A stretch of 64,000 bases of DNA from Chloroflexota bacterium (GTDB taxonomy: Bacteria > Chloroflexota > Dehalococcoidia > Tepidiformales > Tepidiformaceae). Below, piece by piece: positions 19,290 through 27,862 of this stretch. The first letter of the stretch is position 1. Each line of letters begins with the position of its first letter. The notes under the pieces were generated by a model. It was not told where the DNA came from. It worked only from the letters and a program-made list of their open reading frames with translations, and did no database searches. The position numbers and the translations under genes were made by a program. The stretch is taken from positions 124,001 through 188,000 of the forward strand of contig JAPPAK010000007.1 in assembly GCA_026705605.1 (NCBI GenBank). Direction: 5' to 3'.

Positions 19290-19317
19290 GAAGCCGGACC
19301 CCCAGGGGGCCGGCTTC
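19290..19317. terminator. Terminator-like hairpin without T-tract
   Basis: GAAGCCGG-A-CCCCC-A-GGGGG-CCGGCTTC downstream of the Rieske gene stop at 19264. Confidence 0.55.
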
Positions 19318-19389
19318 GTCGATCCCGACATCTCGACGCCCCTCGCGACGGGGCGGTATCGTCCCCGCACGTCCACTCCCGGAGGCCCC

Positions 19390-20262
19390 ATGGACCACGC
19401 CACCACCCTCCGCGCAATGCTCCACCGCCCCGAGATCGTCGTCCTGCCCGGCGCCTACGACGCCCTCTCCGCGCGCCTCGCCGAGCAGGCCGGCTTCGAG
19501 GCCCTCTTCACAACCGGCTTCGGCTTCTCCGCCTCCGCCCTCGGCGCCCCCGACATCGGTCTCCTGACCATGTCCGAGACCGTGGAGCGCGTTCGCCACA
19601 TCGTCCGCGCCATCGACGTGCCGCTCGTCGCCGATATGGACACCGGCTACGGCAACCCCCTCAACGTCATCCGCACCGTCCGCGAGTGCGTCGAGTCCGG
19701 CGTCGCCGGCATCATCCTCGAGGACCAGGAGTGGCCCAAGAAGTGCGGCCACTTCGAGAACAAGCGCGTCATCCCCGCCGAGGAACAGGTCGCCAAGCTC
19801 CACGCCGCCGTCGAGGCCCGTGGTGACAGCGACCTCGTCATCATCGGCCGCACCGACGCCCGCGGCCCCCTCGGCCTCGACGAGGGCATCCGTCGCGGTA
19901 AGCTCTACCACGAAGCCGGCGCCGATGTCGTCTTCGTCGAGGCGCCGCAGTCGCTCGACGAGCTGCGCGCCATCGCCGATGCCTTCCCCCGCGGCACCCC
20001 CCTCTTCGCCAACATGATCGAGGGTGGCAAGACCCCCCTGCTCACCGCCGCCGAGCTCCAGGAGATCGGCTTCACCATGGTCGTCTATCCGCTCTCCGGG
20101 CTCTTCTCCGCGGCCCGGGCCATCGGCGAGACCTACCGCGCCCTCCACGACACGAAGACGACCGCCTCCCGCCGCGACCACATGGTCGACTTCCACGAGT
20201 TCGAGAGCATCGTCAACGCCCCAGGCTGGCGCGACATCGAAACCCGCCACTCGGTGCGCTGA
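19390..20262 (+). CDS. Isocitrate lyase/phosphoenolpyruvate mutase family protein
   Basis: VLPGAYDALSARLAEQAGFEALFTTGFGFSAS, ADMDTGYGNPLNV, IILEDQEWPKKCGH. Confidence 0.88.
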   Translation: MDHATTLRAMLHRPEIVVLPGAYDALSARLAEQAGFEALFTTGFGFSASALGAPDIGLLTMSETVERVRHIVRAIDVPLVADMDTGYGNPLNVIRTVRECVESGVAGIILEDQEWPKKCGHFENKRVIPAEEQVAKLHAAVEARGDSDLVIIGRTDARGPLGLDEGIRRGKLYHEAGADVVFVEAPQSLDELRAIADAFPRGTPLFANMIEGGKTPLLTAAELQEIGFTMVVYPLSGLFSAARAIGETYRALHDTKTTASRRDHMVDFHEFESIVNAPGWRDIETRHSVR

Positions 20263-20588
20263 TGCCAGAGTTCGACGCCGAGACCGAGGCCACCCTCGAC
20301 CAGTTGTCGCGCTTCCTCCCGCCCGGCGACCGCGAAGCGGCACGCGAGGCCGCCGTCTACGCCATCCTCATGACGGAGAGCGACATCGCCCCGGGCACGG
20401 CCACGGTCGCCGCCTGGTGCTACGAGTACGCGAGCGAGGGCATCGCCTACCACCAGTGGCCCGCGCTCGTCGCCGCCCGCAGCCTCACCCCCGACCCCGC
20501 CGACTCCCCCTCCGCCCGCGCCCACGCCCGCGCGAGACGCGACTCCATCGCCCAGGGCCTCACCGACAAGGGCGAAATTCCGAACTAG
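20262..20588 (+). CDS. Hypothetical protein
   Basis: ORF overlapping the preceding stop codon; no recognised motif. Confidence 0.5.
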   Translation: MPEFDAETEATLDQLSRFLPPGDREAAREAAVYAILMTESDIAPGTATVAAWCYEYASEGIAYHQWPALVAARSLTPDPADSPSARAHARARRDSIAQGLTDKGEIPN

Positions 20589-21769
20589 CGCCGCCGCGCC
20601 GCCGCCTGCTCCTCGGGACTCGTTACGTCGATGCCCGCGTCGCTGAACGCCTTCTCCACCGCCGCCCGACTGATCTTCGCGTCCGGCGTGTCCGCGACAA
20701 ACTGCTGGCTGCTCCGTTTCGCCTCGAGCTGTCCCCGGAAGTGCGGGATGACGTACCGCGAGAACAGCTCGTAGCTGCGCACCGTCTGCTCCCACGTCCC
20801 CCACTCGTGCGCCCGCGCCAGGAACCCCCCGAACCCGCCCGTCATCTCCAGTAGCCGCTCGATGCCCGCGATCGCGTCGTCCGCGGTTCCCACGATGGCG
20901 CCGCCCTGCTCGATGCCGGCCTCGATCGTCGCCGCATCGGGCTGCGTGGCCGAGCTGATCGTCCCGCCGAAGTACTCCACCAGCTCCCGTTCGTACCCCT
21001 CTCGCGCCTCCGCGGTCGCCTGCTCGCGCGTCTCCGCCAGGTAGAAGGGGACGCCCAGCCGCCACTGGTCCCGCGAGACCGTGTGTCCCGCTTCCCGCGC
21101 CGCCTCCTCGTACCAGCCCCACGTGCGCGAGAGGGCTTGCCCGCTCGCCTCGCTCAACCCCGCGAACGACACCATGTCGATGCCGTGCCGCCCCGCTGCC
21201 TGTGCCCCCGCCGGCGAACCCGCCGCCGCCACCGCCATCGGCGGGTGTGGGTGCGTGTACGGCGCGATCTGGAGGCGCGCCTCGTGCAGCCGGAACCAGT
21301 CCGTCTCCACCGTCACGACCTCGCCGTGGAACAGCCGCATGATCACGTCGAGCGACTCGTTCATCATGCGCCGCTGATCGAGTGGATTGATGCCCAGCAT
21401 GTAGGCGTCCGAGCTGAGCGCCCCCGGCCCGATGCCGAGGATCGCCCGCCCCCGCGTCATGTGGTCGAGCTGCACGAACCGGTCCGCCACGATGAGCGGG
21501 TGCTGGTAGGGCAGGCTCAGCACGCCCGACGCGAGCCGCAGCTTCTTCGTGCGCTCCGCCGCCGCCACGATGAACAACTCTGGCGAGGCGATGATCTCCC
21601 ACCCCGCGCTGTGGTGCTCCCCGATCCACGCCTCGTCGAAGTCGAGCCGTTCCAGTAGCTCCAGCAGCTCCAGGTCGCGCTCGAACGCGACCGTCGGGTT
21701 TTCCTCGAGCCGGTGGAACGGCCCCAGGAAGATGCCGAACTTCATCCGTGGCGGGCGGTACGTCGTCAT
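20585..21769 (-). CDS. LLM class flavin-dependent oxidoreductase
   Basis: MKFGIFLGPFHRLEENPTVAFERDLELLELLERLDFDEAWIGEHH; QHPLIVADRFVQLDHMTRGRAILGIGPGAL. Confidence 0.9.
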   Translation of the reverse strand: MTTYRPPRMKFGIFLGPFHRLEENPTVAFERDLELLELLERLDFDEAWIGEHHSAGWEIIASPELFIVAAAERTKKLRLASGVLSLPYQHPLIVADRFVQLDHMTRGRAILGIGPGALSSDAYMLGINPLDQRRMMNESLDVIMRLFHGEVVTVETDWFRLHEARLQIAPYTHPHPPMAVAAAGSPAGAQAAGRHGIDMVSFAGLSEASGQALSRTWGWYEEAAREAGHTVSRDQWRLGVPFYLAETREQATAEAREGYERELVEYFGGTISSATQPDAATIEAGIEQGGAIVGTADDAIAGIERLLEMTGGFGGFLARAHEWGTWEQTVRSYELFSRYVIPHFRGQLEAKRSSQQFVADTPDAKISRAAVEKAFSDAGIDVTSPEEQAAARRR

Positions 21770-21795
21770 CGCCGGCTCATCCTACAGCCGGGGGG

Positions 21796-21993
21796 TCAAA
21801 GCCGTGCAGACGCCTTCTCGCGCGCCGCCCGACGGATGAACTCGGAGGTTGTCACGCCGGCTACTCGGGCCGCTGCCCGGATAGCCGTTATCTCCGCCTT
21901 GGGGAATCGAATTGAGTACACGGCCGTGGGACTCGTGAGGCCCGTATGCAACTCGGCGTCTTCGTAGTCCCACTCGTCATGTTTGTTGGTCAC
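21796..21993 (-). CDS. Small ribbon-helix-helix-like protein (solo)
   Basis: TAVYSIRFPKAEITAIRAAARVAGVTTSEFIRRAAREKA matches RHH pattern; likely GTG start at 21993. Confidence 0.5.
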   Translation of the reverse strand: MTNKHDEWDYEDAELHTGLTSPTAVYSIRFPKAEITAIRAAARVAGVTTSEFIRRAAREKASARL

Positions 21994-22066
21994 TTGCTTG
22001 TGCCTCGTGCGTGAGGCGACCGGTAGGATGGGTGCCACCCCGACCACGGAAGGAACCCGGGACGGC

Positions 22067-22474
22067 GTGAACATCGACTATCTCATCCTCGCCGACTGGG
22101 CCGAGGTCATAAACGGCAAGATCTACGTACAGGGCGGCGGCTGGACCACCATCGACGCCTACGAACCGCTCCCGGTGACCCGGGGCATTGCCATCGCAGT
22201 CTCACCGCGCGTTGAGTGGAACGAGACCAACACACCTCACACTCTCGAGATGCGCGTCATCCGCGAGGAAGGTCAGGCAGAACTCGCCCGCATCGATGCC
22301 CGCTTCGAGGTAGGGCGTCGCGCTGGCTTGCCCATGGGCGCTTCCCAGCCGCACCCCATCGCCGTCAATCTCCCCCTCAAGTTCGAGCACGCGGGTGAAT
22401 ACGAGGTCAGAGCCTCCATCGACGGCGAGGAGGTCACCACCCTCGCCTTCCGCGTCGACCAGCAGGCCTCCTAG
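22067..22474 (+). CDS. DUF6941-like protein
   Basis: VNIDYLILADWAEVINGKIYVQGGGWTTI…YEVRASIDGEEVTTLAFRV; start site uncertain (22028 or 22067). Confidence 0.55.
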   Translation: MNIDYLILADWAEVINGKIYVQGGGWTTIDAYEPLPVTRGIAIAVSPRVEWNETNTPHTLEMRVIREEGQAELARIDARFEVGRRAGLPMGASQPHPIAVNLPLKFEHAGEYEVRASIDGEEVTTLAFRVDQQAS

Positions 22475-23628
22475 CCCCCGCCCTTCCCCGTCAGGCGGTA
22501 CTTCGGAACCGCCCCGAAGGCCGCGCACTCGAAGTGTGCCGACCCCACCTGGTCGCCACTCTTCAGCAGCACGAAGCTCTCCGCCAGCACCGTCGGGAAC
22601 TCTTCCTCCTCCCCCTCGCTGTTGATGATCTTGACCGGGTGGGTGCAGTCCCAGACCTCGCCCTCTTCGTGGTACTCGCCCCGGTAGGCCCCCTGCCCGA
22701 GCCGGTCGTTGAACCCGCCGAAGTAGCCCCCGCCCTGGCAGTACACCCAGCCCATGTCCTCGATCTCGAACTCGCGGGTGACGCCCTCGGAATCGTGGAT
22801 CGCGATGCTGCCCCCGCTGATGCGGCTCGTGCCCTCGTAGAACGTGAGGTCGTGGTCGACGTCCGTCACGAAGACCTCCCGGTCCTCGTGCAGAATCTCG
22901 CCCGTCATCTTGTTCCAGGACCCATCGACGTTCGCGATCGCTCCCGACCACTTCGTCCCGTCCGGATCTTCGATGAACTCGTAGAACCCGGCGTGGTCCG
23001 GCATCGTGTAGAGCACCCAGTTGCGAAGTCCTTGCGGACGCTGCACCGCCGGCTGCGGCGAGGCGTGCATGGGCGGTCCGCCCCGCCCCCGCAGCACCCC
23101 CCACGAGTGGTTCCGGAACACCCCCGACCGCTCCGGCGTCAGCTCGAATCGCTTCCCCGCGACCTCGATCCACCCCTCCGCGCGTCCCGCCACCTCGTAC
23201 GTCATGCGCTCCATCAGCAGCCACCCGTCGATGCGGTTCGTGCTGAGCGGGCCGTGGTACGGCCGCCCCACCGTGTGGCAGACGATGTCGCAGGCGATCC
23301 CGTAGTCGTTCGGCTCCAGCACAAGCCGGATCGCCTTCATCGGCTCCACCAGCTCCACCCGCAGCGGCCCCACCCGGTACTCGAAGTCCGGCCGCAGCTG
23401 CCGCGACACCCGGATGTTGTACTGCATCCCCTCGTGCCGGATGCACACGAACCCGTCGAGCACGTTCGTGTTCTGGTAGAGCCGCACCGTCGAGACGAGC
23501 GATACGTTTCCGTCCATGTCGCACAGGCAGATGTAGTGCCCGTCGTTCCAGTGCTTGTCCGAGGTGTGCACCGCCGCGAACGACTCCGCGATCTGGTGGA
23601 ACGGGTACTCGTCGGCCTTGATCAGCAT
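22471..23628 (-). CDS. Conserved hypothetical protein
   Basis: Long ORF MLIKADEYPFHQIAESFAAVHTSDKHWNDGHYICLCDMDGNVSL…; codon pattern and operon context support coding; family uncertain. Confidence 0.6.
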   Translation of the reverse strand: MLIKADEYPFHQIAESFAAVHTSDKHWNDGHYICLCDMDGNVSLVSTVRLYQNTNVLDGFVCIRHEGMQYNIRVSRQLRPDFEYRVGPLRVELVEPMKAIRLVLEPNDYGIACDIVCHTVGRPYHGPLSTNRIDGWLLMERMTYEVAGRAEGWIEVAGKRFELTPERSGVFRNHSWGVLRGRGGPPMHASPQPAVQRPQGLRNWVLYTMPDHAGFYEFIEDPDGTKWSGAIANVDGSWNKMTGEILHEDREVFVTDVDHDLTFYEGTSRISGGSIAIHDSEGVTREFEIEDMGWVYCQGGGYFGGFNDRLGQGAYRGEYHEEGEVWDCTHPVKIINSEGEEEEFPTVLAESFVLLKSGDQVGSAHFECAAFGAVPKYRLTGKGGG

Positions 23629-23638
23629 GGCTCTCTCC

Positions 23639-24079
23639 TCAAGCGGCGTTCGTTGTCCGCTGGCTACCCCGCGTCCGCAAGTCGCGGTGCGTGATGACCC
23701 ACTCGTGGCCGTCCCCGACCCGCGCCATCTCGTCGATGTAGCTGGCCCAGAGCGTCGTGATGGTGTCCGGGTCGCCCGCCAGAAAATGCGTCGCCTGCAG
23801 GTCGGTCTCGACATGCGCCACGTCGCCGTTGAACTCGACGACCTGGTTGCCAAGCAGGTGCTGGGTGGCTCCGAAGGGCACCAGCAACCGGCGGATGACG
23901 TCCGTGTAGGTGTCGCCGCCGTGCTGCGCATCCGGCGAGCCGATGTTCAGGAACACGAGGTCGTCGGCGAAGCAGGAACGCATTGCCGCGAAGTCGTGGC
24001 TGTCCACCGACCTCGCGTAGCGGATCAGCAGGTCCATGATCGCCAGCCGGTCCAGTTCGTGGCCGAGGTCGTCGCTCAT
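23639..24079 (-). CDS. SnoaL-like / NTF2-like family protein
   Basis: LDRLAIMDLLIRYARSVDSHDFAAMRSCFADDLVFLNIG. Confidence 0.75.
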   Translation of the reverse strand: MSDDLGHELDRLAIMDLLIRYARSVDSHDFAAMRSCFADDLVFLNIGSPDAQHGGDTYTDVIRRLLVPFGATQHLLGNQVVEFNGDVAHVETDLQATHFLAGDPDTITTLWASYIDEMARVGDGHEWVITHRDLRTRGSQRTTNAA

Positions 24080-24130
24080 CGCGCTGCTCCGGTTGGCGAG
24101 CCTACACGTCGCCGGGGGTCGCTGTGCGAA

Positions 24131-24158
24131 CGAGGGGGTGGCATCAGCCACCCCCTCG
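24131..24158. terminator. Perfect 12-bp stem, 4-nt loop hairpin downstream of the crotonase gene
   Basis: CGAGGGGGTGGC-ATCA-GCCACCCCCTCG. Confidence 0.6.
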
Positions 24159-24166
24159 CGAGCGTT

Positions 24167-25030
24167 CTAGTTGGCGGCGACGGCGGCCTTCCGGCCCGGA
24201 ATCGTGGCCGCGCCCTCGCCCGTGTAGAGCGGCATCCCGCTCTCGTTCACCTCGCGCCAGTGCGTGTGCGCAAGCGTGTGCATGATGAACACGGCCTGCT
24301 GGGCCGTCCACAGACCCTGCGCGTCCTGCGTCTGGTTCACCGCTTCCTTCGTGATCTTCAGCCCGAAGGACGGCTTCTCCGCGATCTTGCGCGCCAGGTT
24401 CTCGACGTACTCGCTCAGCTCCTCGCGGGGCACGATTTCGTTCACCATGCCCGCGTCGTAGGCGCGCTGGGCGCTCACCCAGTCGCCGGTGTAGAGCATC
24501 TGCCGGGCGAGGCGATGGCCGAACTCCCACGGATGGGCGAAGTACTCGACGCCGGGGATGCCCCAGCCCACGACGAGGTCGCGGAACTCGGCGTCATCCG
24601 AGGCGATGATGATGTCGCAGACCCAGGCCAGCATGAGGCCACCGGCGATGGTCTTGCCCTGCACCTCGGCGATCATCGGCTTGGGCAGGTTGCGCCAGCG
24701 GCGGCACATTTGGAGGTAGATCTCCTCCTCGCCCGCCATGGCCCCTTCCGCGCCGGGTGCGCCGAAGTTCGCCCACGTCCCGATCGGCTTGAAGTCCTCG
24801 CGTGTCGCCCCCGTGCCGCCGCGCATGTCGTGGCCGGAGTTGAAGTGGGGCCCCTCGCCGCTGAGGATGACGACCTTCACCAGGTCGTCCTGGTTGGCGG
24901 CGTCAAAGGCGTCGTTCAGGTCGTAGGTCAGCTGCAGGTCCTGCGCGTTGCGCGCTTCCGGACGGTTCATCCTCACCCGCACGATCTCGGGTGTCAGGTT
25001 TTCGTACAGCACAGTCTTGAATTCGGGCAT
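24167..25030 (-). CDS. Enoyl-CoA hydratase/isomerase (crotonase) family protein
   Basis: RVRMNRPEARNAQDLQLTYDLNDAF, GEGPHFNSGHDM, KPMIAEVQGKTIAGGLMLAWVCDIIIAS. Confidence 0.88.
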   Translation of the reverse strand: MPEFKTVLYENLTPEIVRVRMNRPEARNAQDLQLTYDLNDAFDAANQDDLVKVVILSGEGPHFNSGHDMRGGTGATREDFKPIGTWANFGAPGAEGAMAGEEEIYLQMCRRWRNLPKPMIAEVQGKTIAGGLMLAWVCDIIIASDDAEFRDLVVGWGIPGVEYFAHPWEFGHRLARQMLYTGDWVSAQRAYDAGMVNEIVPREELSEYVENLARKIAEKPSFGLKITKEAVNQTQDAQGLWTAQQAVFIMHTLAHTHWREVNESGMPLYTGEGAATIPGRKAAVAAN

Positions 25031-25085
25031 ACGTACCTCCTCGGTCGTGCGGAGAATCTTAGGCGACTCCTGCGCTGACCGCCCG

Positions 25086-26117
25086 CTACCCACCCCGCGC
25101 CCACGCCACGCGCTCGTCGATTTGGCGCTCCAGCGTGTACTCGACTGGCTCGAACCCGTTCGCGAACCAGAACGGCTCGCCGCTGTAGTTCGCCGAAAGC
25201 ACGTGCAGCGTGCAGCGCTCGTACCCCTCGCCCCGCGCCCACGCCATCCCATGGTCGAGCAGCGCCCGTCCCACGCCCCCATCCTGCGCCTCCGGCTCCA
25301 CGATCCCCATGAACAGGTACACGTTCTTCTCCGGGCTTACATAAGGAGGGAAGAACCCTTGCTTGAGGAAGCTCGTGAGCCCGACCGGCTCGCCCCCGCG
25401 GTACGCCACGAAGTGCGGGTTGCCCTCGTCCTCCAGCAGAGAAGAGAAGAGGCTGCGCGCAACTGAGTCGTCCTCGGGCAGCACCGGCCAGTACATGAAG
25501 AGGGGCGGACCGATATGGTGCAGCCCGAGCGTCCGCGCCAGCCCCACCAGCACCTCCACGTCCTCGCTCTCGGCCTCCCGGATCTCGATGTCTTCGGCGT
25601 ACGCCCCCGCCACCGGCCCCGTTCCCTCCCGCATCGACATCGAGACGGTCCGCCCAAACCCGAGGTTGAACCACGCGTCCTGCAGCCGCTCCTCCCCCTC
25701 GATCAGGTGCACCGAGTGGTTGTAGTACCCCGCCGCCACCCATGCTCCCGCCAGCTCGCGGTAGAGCAGCCGGCACACCGCTCTGGCGTCATAGCCCGCC
25801 GCCACCGCGTTGTCGCGGGGTCCGACCCTTACCGTGCGAGGGTGCGCGAGTCGCCCCATGTAGCTGTCCGGCGATGCCCCCGCCACTCGCTCCCCCATGA
25901 GGAACCCCGCCAGCACGTCCCCATCGACCGCCACCGCCCCGTCCGTGCGCTCGTTCTCGAGCCACTTCGCCAGCATCGAGCGCGCCTCGGCCTCGTCCGC
26001 GAGCCCCTCCACGAGCACGGGGTGCCGCTCGCGGTCGCGCTGGTGCGCTTCCGCGACCAGCGCCGCCGCCGCATCGAGGTCGCCCCGTTCGAAGGGCCGG
26101 ACCGTCACCCGCGCCAT
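25086..26117 (-). CDS. GNAT family N-acetyltransferase
   Basis: VTVRPFERGDLDAAAALVAEAH and C-terminal GIVEPEAQDGGVGRALLDHGMAWARGEGYERCTLHVLSANYSGEPFWFANGFEPVE. Confidence 0.8.
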   Translation of the reverse strand: MARVTVRPFERGDLDAAAALVAEAHQRDRERHPVLVEGLADEAEARSMLAKWLENERTDGAVAVDGDVLAGFLMGERVAGASPDSYMGRLAHPRTVRVGPRDNAVAAGYDARAVCRLLYRELAGAWVAAGYYNHSVHLIEGEERLQDAWFNLGFGRTVSMSMREGTGPVAGAYAEDIEIREAESEDVEVLVGLARTLGLHHIGPPLFMYWPVLPEDDSVARSLFSSLLEDEGNPHFVAYRGGEPVGLTSFLKQGFFPPYVSPEKNVYLFMGIVEPEAQDGGVGRALLDHGMAWARGEGYERCTLHVLSANYSGEPFWFANGFEPVEYTLERQIDERVAWARGG

Positions 26118-26178
26118 TCCGCCTCCCCGCCGCCTGTTGCGGCGCGAACCTCTACCCTACGCGCTCAGGAGGTGCGAC

Positions 26179-26937
26179 ATGGACCTGGGACTGGCTGGAC
26201 GGAAGGCGATCATCCTCGGAGCAAGCCGCGGCATTGGCCGCTACACGGCGGAGACCCTGATCGACGAGGGCGCCAACGTCGCCATCTGCGGCCGCGACGC
26301 TGATCGGCTCGCCCAGACCCGCGACGCGCTCGCCGCCCGCGGCGATGTGACCGTGCACGCCGCCCCCGCCGACCTCGCCGATTCCGAGTCGACCCGCGCC
26401 TTTGTCACGGGCGCCGTCGAGGCCCTTGGCGGCCTCGACATCCTCATCCACAACGCGACGGGCCAGTCCGGCCAGGACGCCGAGGGCTGGCAGAGCACCT
26501 TCGATGTCGACGTCATGGCCGCCGTCCACGCCGTCGAGGCGGCCCAGCCTGCCCTCGAGGAAAGCGATGCCGCCAGCGTCATCTTCATCGGCTCGACCGC
26601 CAGCAAGCAGTGGTTCGGACGATGGTCCTCCTACGGCCCGCTCAAGGGCGCCATGCGCGTGCTCGCGAACGAGCTCGGGCAGGCGCTCGGCCGCAAGGGC
26701 ATCCGCGTGAACGCGCTCTCCCCCGGCGCGACCCTCATGCCCGGCGGCAACTGGGACCGCACCCGCCAGGCCAACCCCGACTTCTACAAGAGCGTCGAGC
26801 GCAGCATCCCCTTCGGCCGCCTCGGAAGCGGCGAGGAGGTGGCGCGAGCCATCACCTTCCTCGCCAGCCCCGCCGCCAGCTGGATCAACGCCACCCACAT
26901 CATCGTCGATGGCGGCCAGGGCAAGTTCGTCGACTAA
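26179..26937 (+). CDS. SDR family oxidoreductase
   Basis: GLAGRKAIILGASRGIGRYTAETLIDEGANVAICGRD; SSYGPLKGAMRVLANELG; NALSPG. Confidence 0.88.
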   Translation: MDLGLAGRKAIILGASRGIGRYTAETLIDEGANVAICGRDADRLAQTRDALAARGDVTVHAAPADLADSESTRAFVTGAVEALGGLDILIHNATGQSGQDAEGWQSTFDVDVMAAVHAVEAAQPALEESDAASVIFIGSTASKQWFGRWSSYGPLKGAMRVLANELGQALGRKGIRVNALSPGATLMPGGNWDRTRQANPDFYKSVERSIPFGRLGSGEEVARAITFLASPAASWINATHIIVDGGQGKFVD

Positions 26938-27386
26938 CCCGGGCGCGAGTGGGTTCCTCGTGGTTCTGGCTCTTGCCTGGCGCCGACGACAAGGGCATTG
27001 ACGATCTCGTTAATCCGGGACAACTTGGCCGAAGCGTAGTCAGTGGCTTCGTACTTTTGAATTTGCTGCTCCTTAAGCCCTAGCCGCTCGGCAAGCTCCC
27101 GCTGGGTCAGGCCCTGAGCGATCCGTGCCTTGACGAGGAGCGCGGCCAGACGCCCTACCATGTCCAGGGCCTCCATCTGGAAGACTCCGGCCTTGAGTTC
27201 CTCGTACTCCCGCAGTTCACCTTCGAGGTCTGCCAGCTGACTTGCTACTGCGTCTTCCTGCGCTTTCGCGATGCGGGGGTGTACCCCTGCAGGGCTTTCC
27301 CGGCGCTCTCGGAGACTCTCGAGAGTGCGCGCAAAGCGAGCCGCCTGGGCCTTCGTGATCCGGTATTGCCGCTCGTTCTTAATCAT
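26934..27386 (-). CDS. XRE-family HTH protein, candidate antitoxin
   Basis: KARIAQGLTQRELAERLGLKEQQIQKYEATDYASAKLSRINEIVNAL; 4-nt overlap with the preceding NTase-like gene. Confidence 0.75.
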   Translation of the reverse strand: MIKNERQYRITKAQAARFARTLESLRERRESPAGVHPRIAKAQEDAVASQLADLEGELREYEELKAGVFQMEALDMVGRLAALLVKARIAQGLTQRELAERLGLKEQQIQKYEATDYASAKLSRINEIVNALVVGARQEPEPRGTHSRPG

Positions 27387-27820
27387 GTGAATCCTCCTAG
27401 GTCTATGGCGATAATCCCCTTGCGTTCTCCGCTCTCTTTGTCGGTCTGGAAGAACTCAAGGAACGACAACCCGTTCTCAATCGCTGGAGCGCTAGCAGGA
27501 AACATCTCTCCCAAGTACGTGGCCTTCTGTGCTGCACGCCCTTGATCGAAGTCGAGAAGCACCGGGTCGAGCAAGTCAGGGTCCACCCCTTGCTCCTCCC
27601 AGCAGGCGTCGAAGTCCCCTGGCAGGTCCTTGCTGGTGATGAAACTCCCGTCGATGTAGGCGGTCTGGCATCCTGCATCTCTCAGGTTCTCAAGTGCCGA
27701 CCGGAGACCCTCAAGGAGCTGCCGCCTCCACGGTGTGCCTCCAAACCGCTTCACGATCTCGCCCCAGGCCACCCAGTGCACTCCTGGCGGCAACAGTCCG
27801 CCTTCGGTGAAGTCGGGCAC
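27383..27820 (-). CDS. DUF6932-like / nucleotidyltransferase-fold protein, candidate toxin
   Basis: LPPGVHWVAWGEIVKRFG…AYIDGSFITSKDLPGDFDACW: GS…GDFD resembles an NTase active-site motif; coupled to XRE gene. Confidence 0.6.
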   Translation of the reverse strand: MPDFTEGGLLPPGVHWVAWGEIVKRFGGTPWRRQLLEGLRSALENLRDAGCQTAYIDGSFITSKDLPGDFDACWEEQGVDPDLLDPVLLDFDQGRAAQKATYLGEMFPASAPAIENGLSFLEFFQTDKESGERKGIIAIDLGGFT

Positions 27821-27825
27821 TATCT

Positions 27826-27847
27826 AACACAATGATATCATTGTGTT
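27826..27847. promoter_or_regulatory. Perfect 22-bp palindrome, putative operator of the NTase/XRE pair
   Basis: AACACAATGAT/ATCATTGTGTT directly upstream of the GTG start at 27820. Confidence 0.6.
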
Positions 27848-27862
27848 GAAGTTCCCGCAGTC

